5,803 nt of DNA. It comes from Sedimentisphaerales bacterium (GTDB lineage Bacteria > Planctomycetota > Phycisphaerae > Sedimentisphaerales > Anaerobacaceae). A model generated the notes under the pieces. The model was not told the origin of the DNA. It saw only the letters and a program-made list of their open reading frames with translations, and ran no database searches. Position 1 is the stretch's first letter; the number at the start of each line of letters is the position of its first letter. The stretch is from the NCBI GenBank assembly GCA_030630905.1, contig DAOVMB010000191.1, positions 1-5,803 on the forward strand, written 5' to 3'. The translations under genes were made by a program, and so were the position numbers. This document shows, in pieces, positions 5,331-5,803 of this stretch.

Positions 5331-5359
5331 TTGACGGACAATTTTTCACTTAGTACAAT
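5331..5359 (+). promoter_or_regulatory. Strong promoter-like sequence without an intact gene behind it
   Basis: TTGACG (5331-5336) and TACAAT (5354-5359) each match 5 of 6 bases and are spaced by exactly 17. Transcription would start near 5366. The 9-mer cggacaatt occurs at 5335-5343, overlapping the -35, and again at 5299-5307, 36 bases upstream. That arrangement could be a pair of regulator sites on the same DNA face only if helical phasing fits (36 bases is about 3.4 turns, so phasing is poor). The downstream frame is the broken candidate at 5383. Confidence 0.45.
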
Positions 5360-5382
5360 ATTTACCAAACTAATATGATCGT

Positions 5383-5659
5383 ATGTCGTATATGCTTTGG
5401 TGGATAGCAATTGGCCAAATAGATGATAAACTCAAACTGACCGACCTCTGTGTCATTCCCGCGCAAGCGGGAATCCAGGCTACTGTTGAGGTTTTGGATT
5501 CCTGTTACCCGCTCCCCGCTTTCGCGGGGACAAGTTTACACCTGCGAAAGCAGGTGCGGGCACAAGCTTCACAGGAATGACAGGCTGCTTTATGTTCTTA
5601 TCGAAGAAGCACTTACATCGCAGCTTGGCTCAGAAGCGGTCAGTTTGAGTAATAAATAG
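5383..5659 (+). pseudogene. Possible tiny gene interrupted by a MITE-like element
   Basis: A frame opens at ATG 5383 (MSYMLWWIAIGQIDDKLKL), 17 bases after the predicted transcription start, and runs into the element at 5451. Beyond the element, a different frame ends in RLLYVLIEEALTSQLGSEAV (5582-5641) and stops at 5659. Neither part resembles a repeat. Removing 133 bases (the 132-base element plus one flanking base) would join the two frames into a protein of about 47 aa. There is no good ribosome binding site before 5383 and I recognise no family, so this is a hypothesis from frame geometry only. Confidence 0.22.
5451..5582. repeat. Three-hairpin MITE-like element with 9-bp terminal inverted repeats
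   Basis: The ends are tgtcattcc (5451-5459) and ggaatgaca (5574-5582). Three perfect stem-loops lie inside: attcccgc gcaa gcgggaat (5455-5474), tccccgc tttc gcgggga (5513-5530) and cacctgc gaaa gcaggtg (5539-5556). Loops one and three are GNRA tetraloops on this strand, and loop two is GAAA on the other strand. The left end belongs to the widespread CATTCCCGC...GCGGGAATCCAG repeat type, which translates as VIPAQAGIQ. No transposase is present, so any movement would depend on an enzyme encoded elsewhere. Confidence 0.8.
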
Positions 5660-5686
5660 TAAATCCGGAGTTTCTCCAGCCATGCG

Positions 5687-5708
5687 ATTTGAAAAAACAA
5701 AGCCAATT
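5687..5708 (+). repeat. Dispersed repeat gaaaaaacaaagccaatt, copy 2
   Basis: Twenty-two bases (5687-5708) are identical to the minus strand of 136-115 in the kdsB tail. The 18-mer core recurs in the same orientation 90 bases downstream at 5781. A short open frame from ATG 5682 reads MRFEKTKPISRGRK and stops, which is the same peptide pattern as the kdsB tail. Confidence 0.7.
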
Positions 5709-5740
5709 TCTCGTGGTCGAAAATGAGCTTAAGTATCTAT

Positions 5741-5803
5741 ATGAAAGGTGACTATGAAGAATTTCATGCTTTGAGGCGGCGAAAAAACAAAGCCAATTCA
5801 AAG
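5741..5803 (+). CDS. Possible 5' end of a repeat-containing small ORF (cut by window edge)
   Basis: From ATG 5741 the frame is open for 21 codons to the window end (MKGDYEEFHALRRRKNKANS...). The last third is the dispersed repeat read in another frame. No ribosome binding site precedes 5741. An alternative ATG at 5754 has AAAGGTG in front but stops after six codons. No family is recognised, and it may be non-coding repeat-flanking sequence. Confidence 0.2.
   Translation, partial: MKGDYEEFHALRRRKNKANSK
5781..5803 (+). repeat. Dispersed repeat gaaaaaacaaagccaatt, copy 3 (runs off the window)
   Basis: All 23 bases to the window end equal the minus strand of 132-110 in the kdsB tail, so the identity probably continues beyond the window. 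Copies 2 and 3 are direct repeats with starts 90 bases apart. Together with copy 1 they bracket the whole transporter locus in inverted orientation. Confidence 0.7.

Larger units (their letters stand above)
4943..5803. other. Repeat-rich region without an intact gene
   Basis: No convincing complete gene is visible in these 861 bases. In order, the region holds a composite palindrome with the operon terminator (4960-5109), a nested palindrome (5121-5237), a promoter-like sequence (5331-5359), and a possible tiny gene (5383-5659) split by a three-hairpin element (5451-5582). It ends with two direct copies of the 18-mer also found in the kdsB tail. AT-rich unique sequence fills 5240-5330 and 5583-5680. 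Confidence 0.65.

Noticed and set aside
5687..5803. Start of a CRISPR-like array, because the 18-mer repeats with 90-base spacing
   Set aside because: Only two copies are visible. The spacing is too long for a CRISPR spacer, the repeat is not palindromic, and a third copy sits inside the kdsB tail.

Overview
The window looks like part of a Gram-negative chromosome. It carries a fragment of a Kdo (LPS) pathway gene and a lipoprotein-type sugar-binding protein. Its spacers and genes are unusually rich in short palindromic repeats. Repeat-derived peptides of the type 'KTKPIQSQ' are, to my knowledge, typical of uncultured Planctomycetota (Phycisphaerae-like) genomes. That assignment is inference from pattern memory, not proof.

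Layout. At 1-37 the minus strand holds the first 12 codons of an unknown gene with a good ribosome binding site. At 58-609 (minus) lies kdsB, cut short: about 145 residues are KdsB-like and the remaining 38 residues and the stop are repeat-derived. Positions 610-1077 are a divergent intergenic region with a candidate promoter for each side and a palindromic repeat (822-914). Positions 1078-4942 (plus) hold a compact three-gene operon for a CUT2-type (ribose/galactose/xylose family) sugar ABC importer: substrate-binding lipoprotein, double-NBD ATPase and RbsC-like permease. An intrinsic terminator follows at about 5060-5082. Positions 4943-5803 contain no convincing intact gene. They are a patchwork of palindromic elements, an orphan promoter-like sequence, a possible tiny gene split by a MITE-like element, and two copies of the same 18-mer that sits in the kdsB tail.

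How the genes work together. The lipoprotein should capture a sugar outside the inner membrane, the permease (presumably a dimer) should form the channel, and the fused ATPase should drive import. No sugar kinase, isomerase or regulator is in the window, so the substrate is not decided.

Most notable observation. Palindromic repeats have entered coding sequence at least four times in this short stretch and the frames stay open: the kdsB C-terminus, the ATPase N-terminus, the ATPase second NBD, and the permease N-terminus. The ATPase N-terminal and permease N-terminal copies are the same 61-63 nt element in opposite orientation. Subtracting the two ATPase inserts (21 + 28 codons) from 551 aa gives 502 aa, almost exactly the usual length of the family. 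This resembles the in-frame Rickettsia palindromic elements, but in an unrelated setting.
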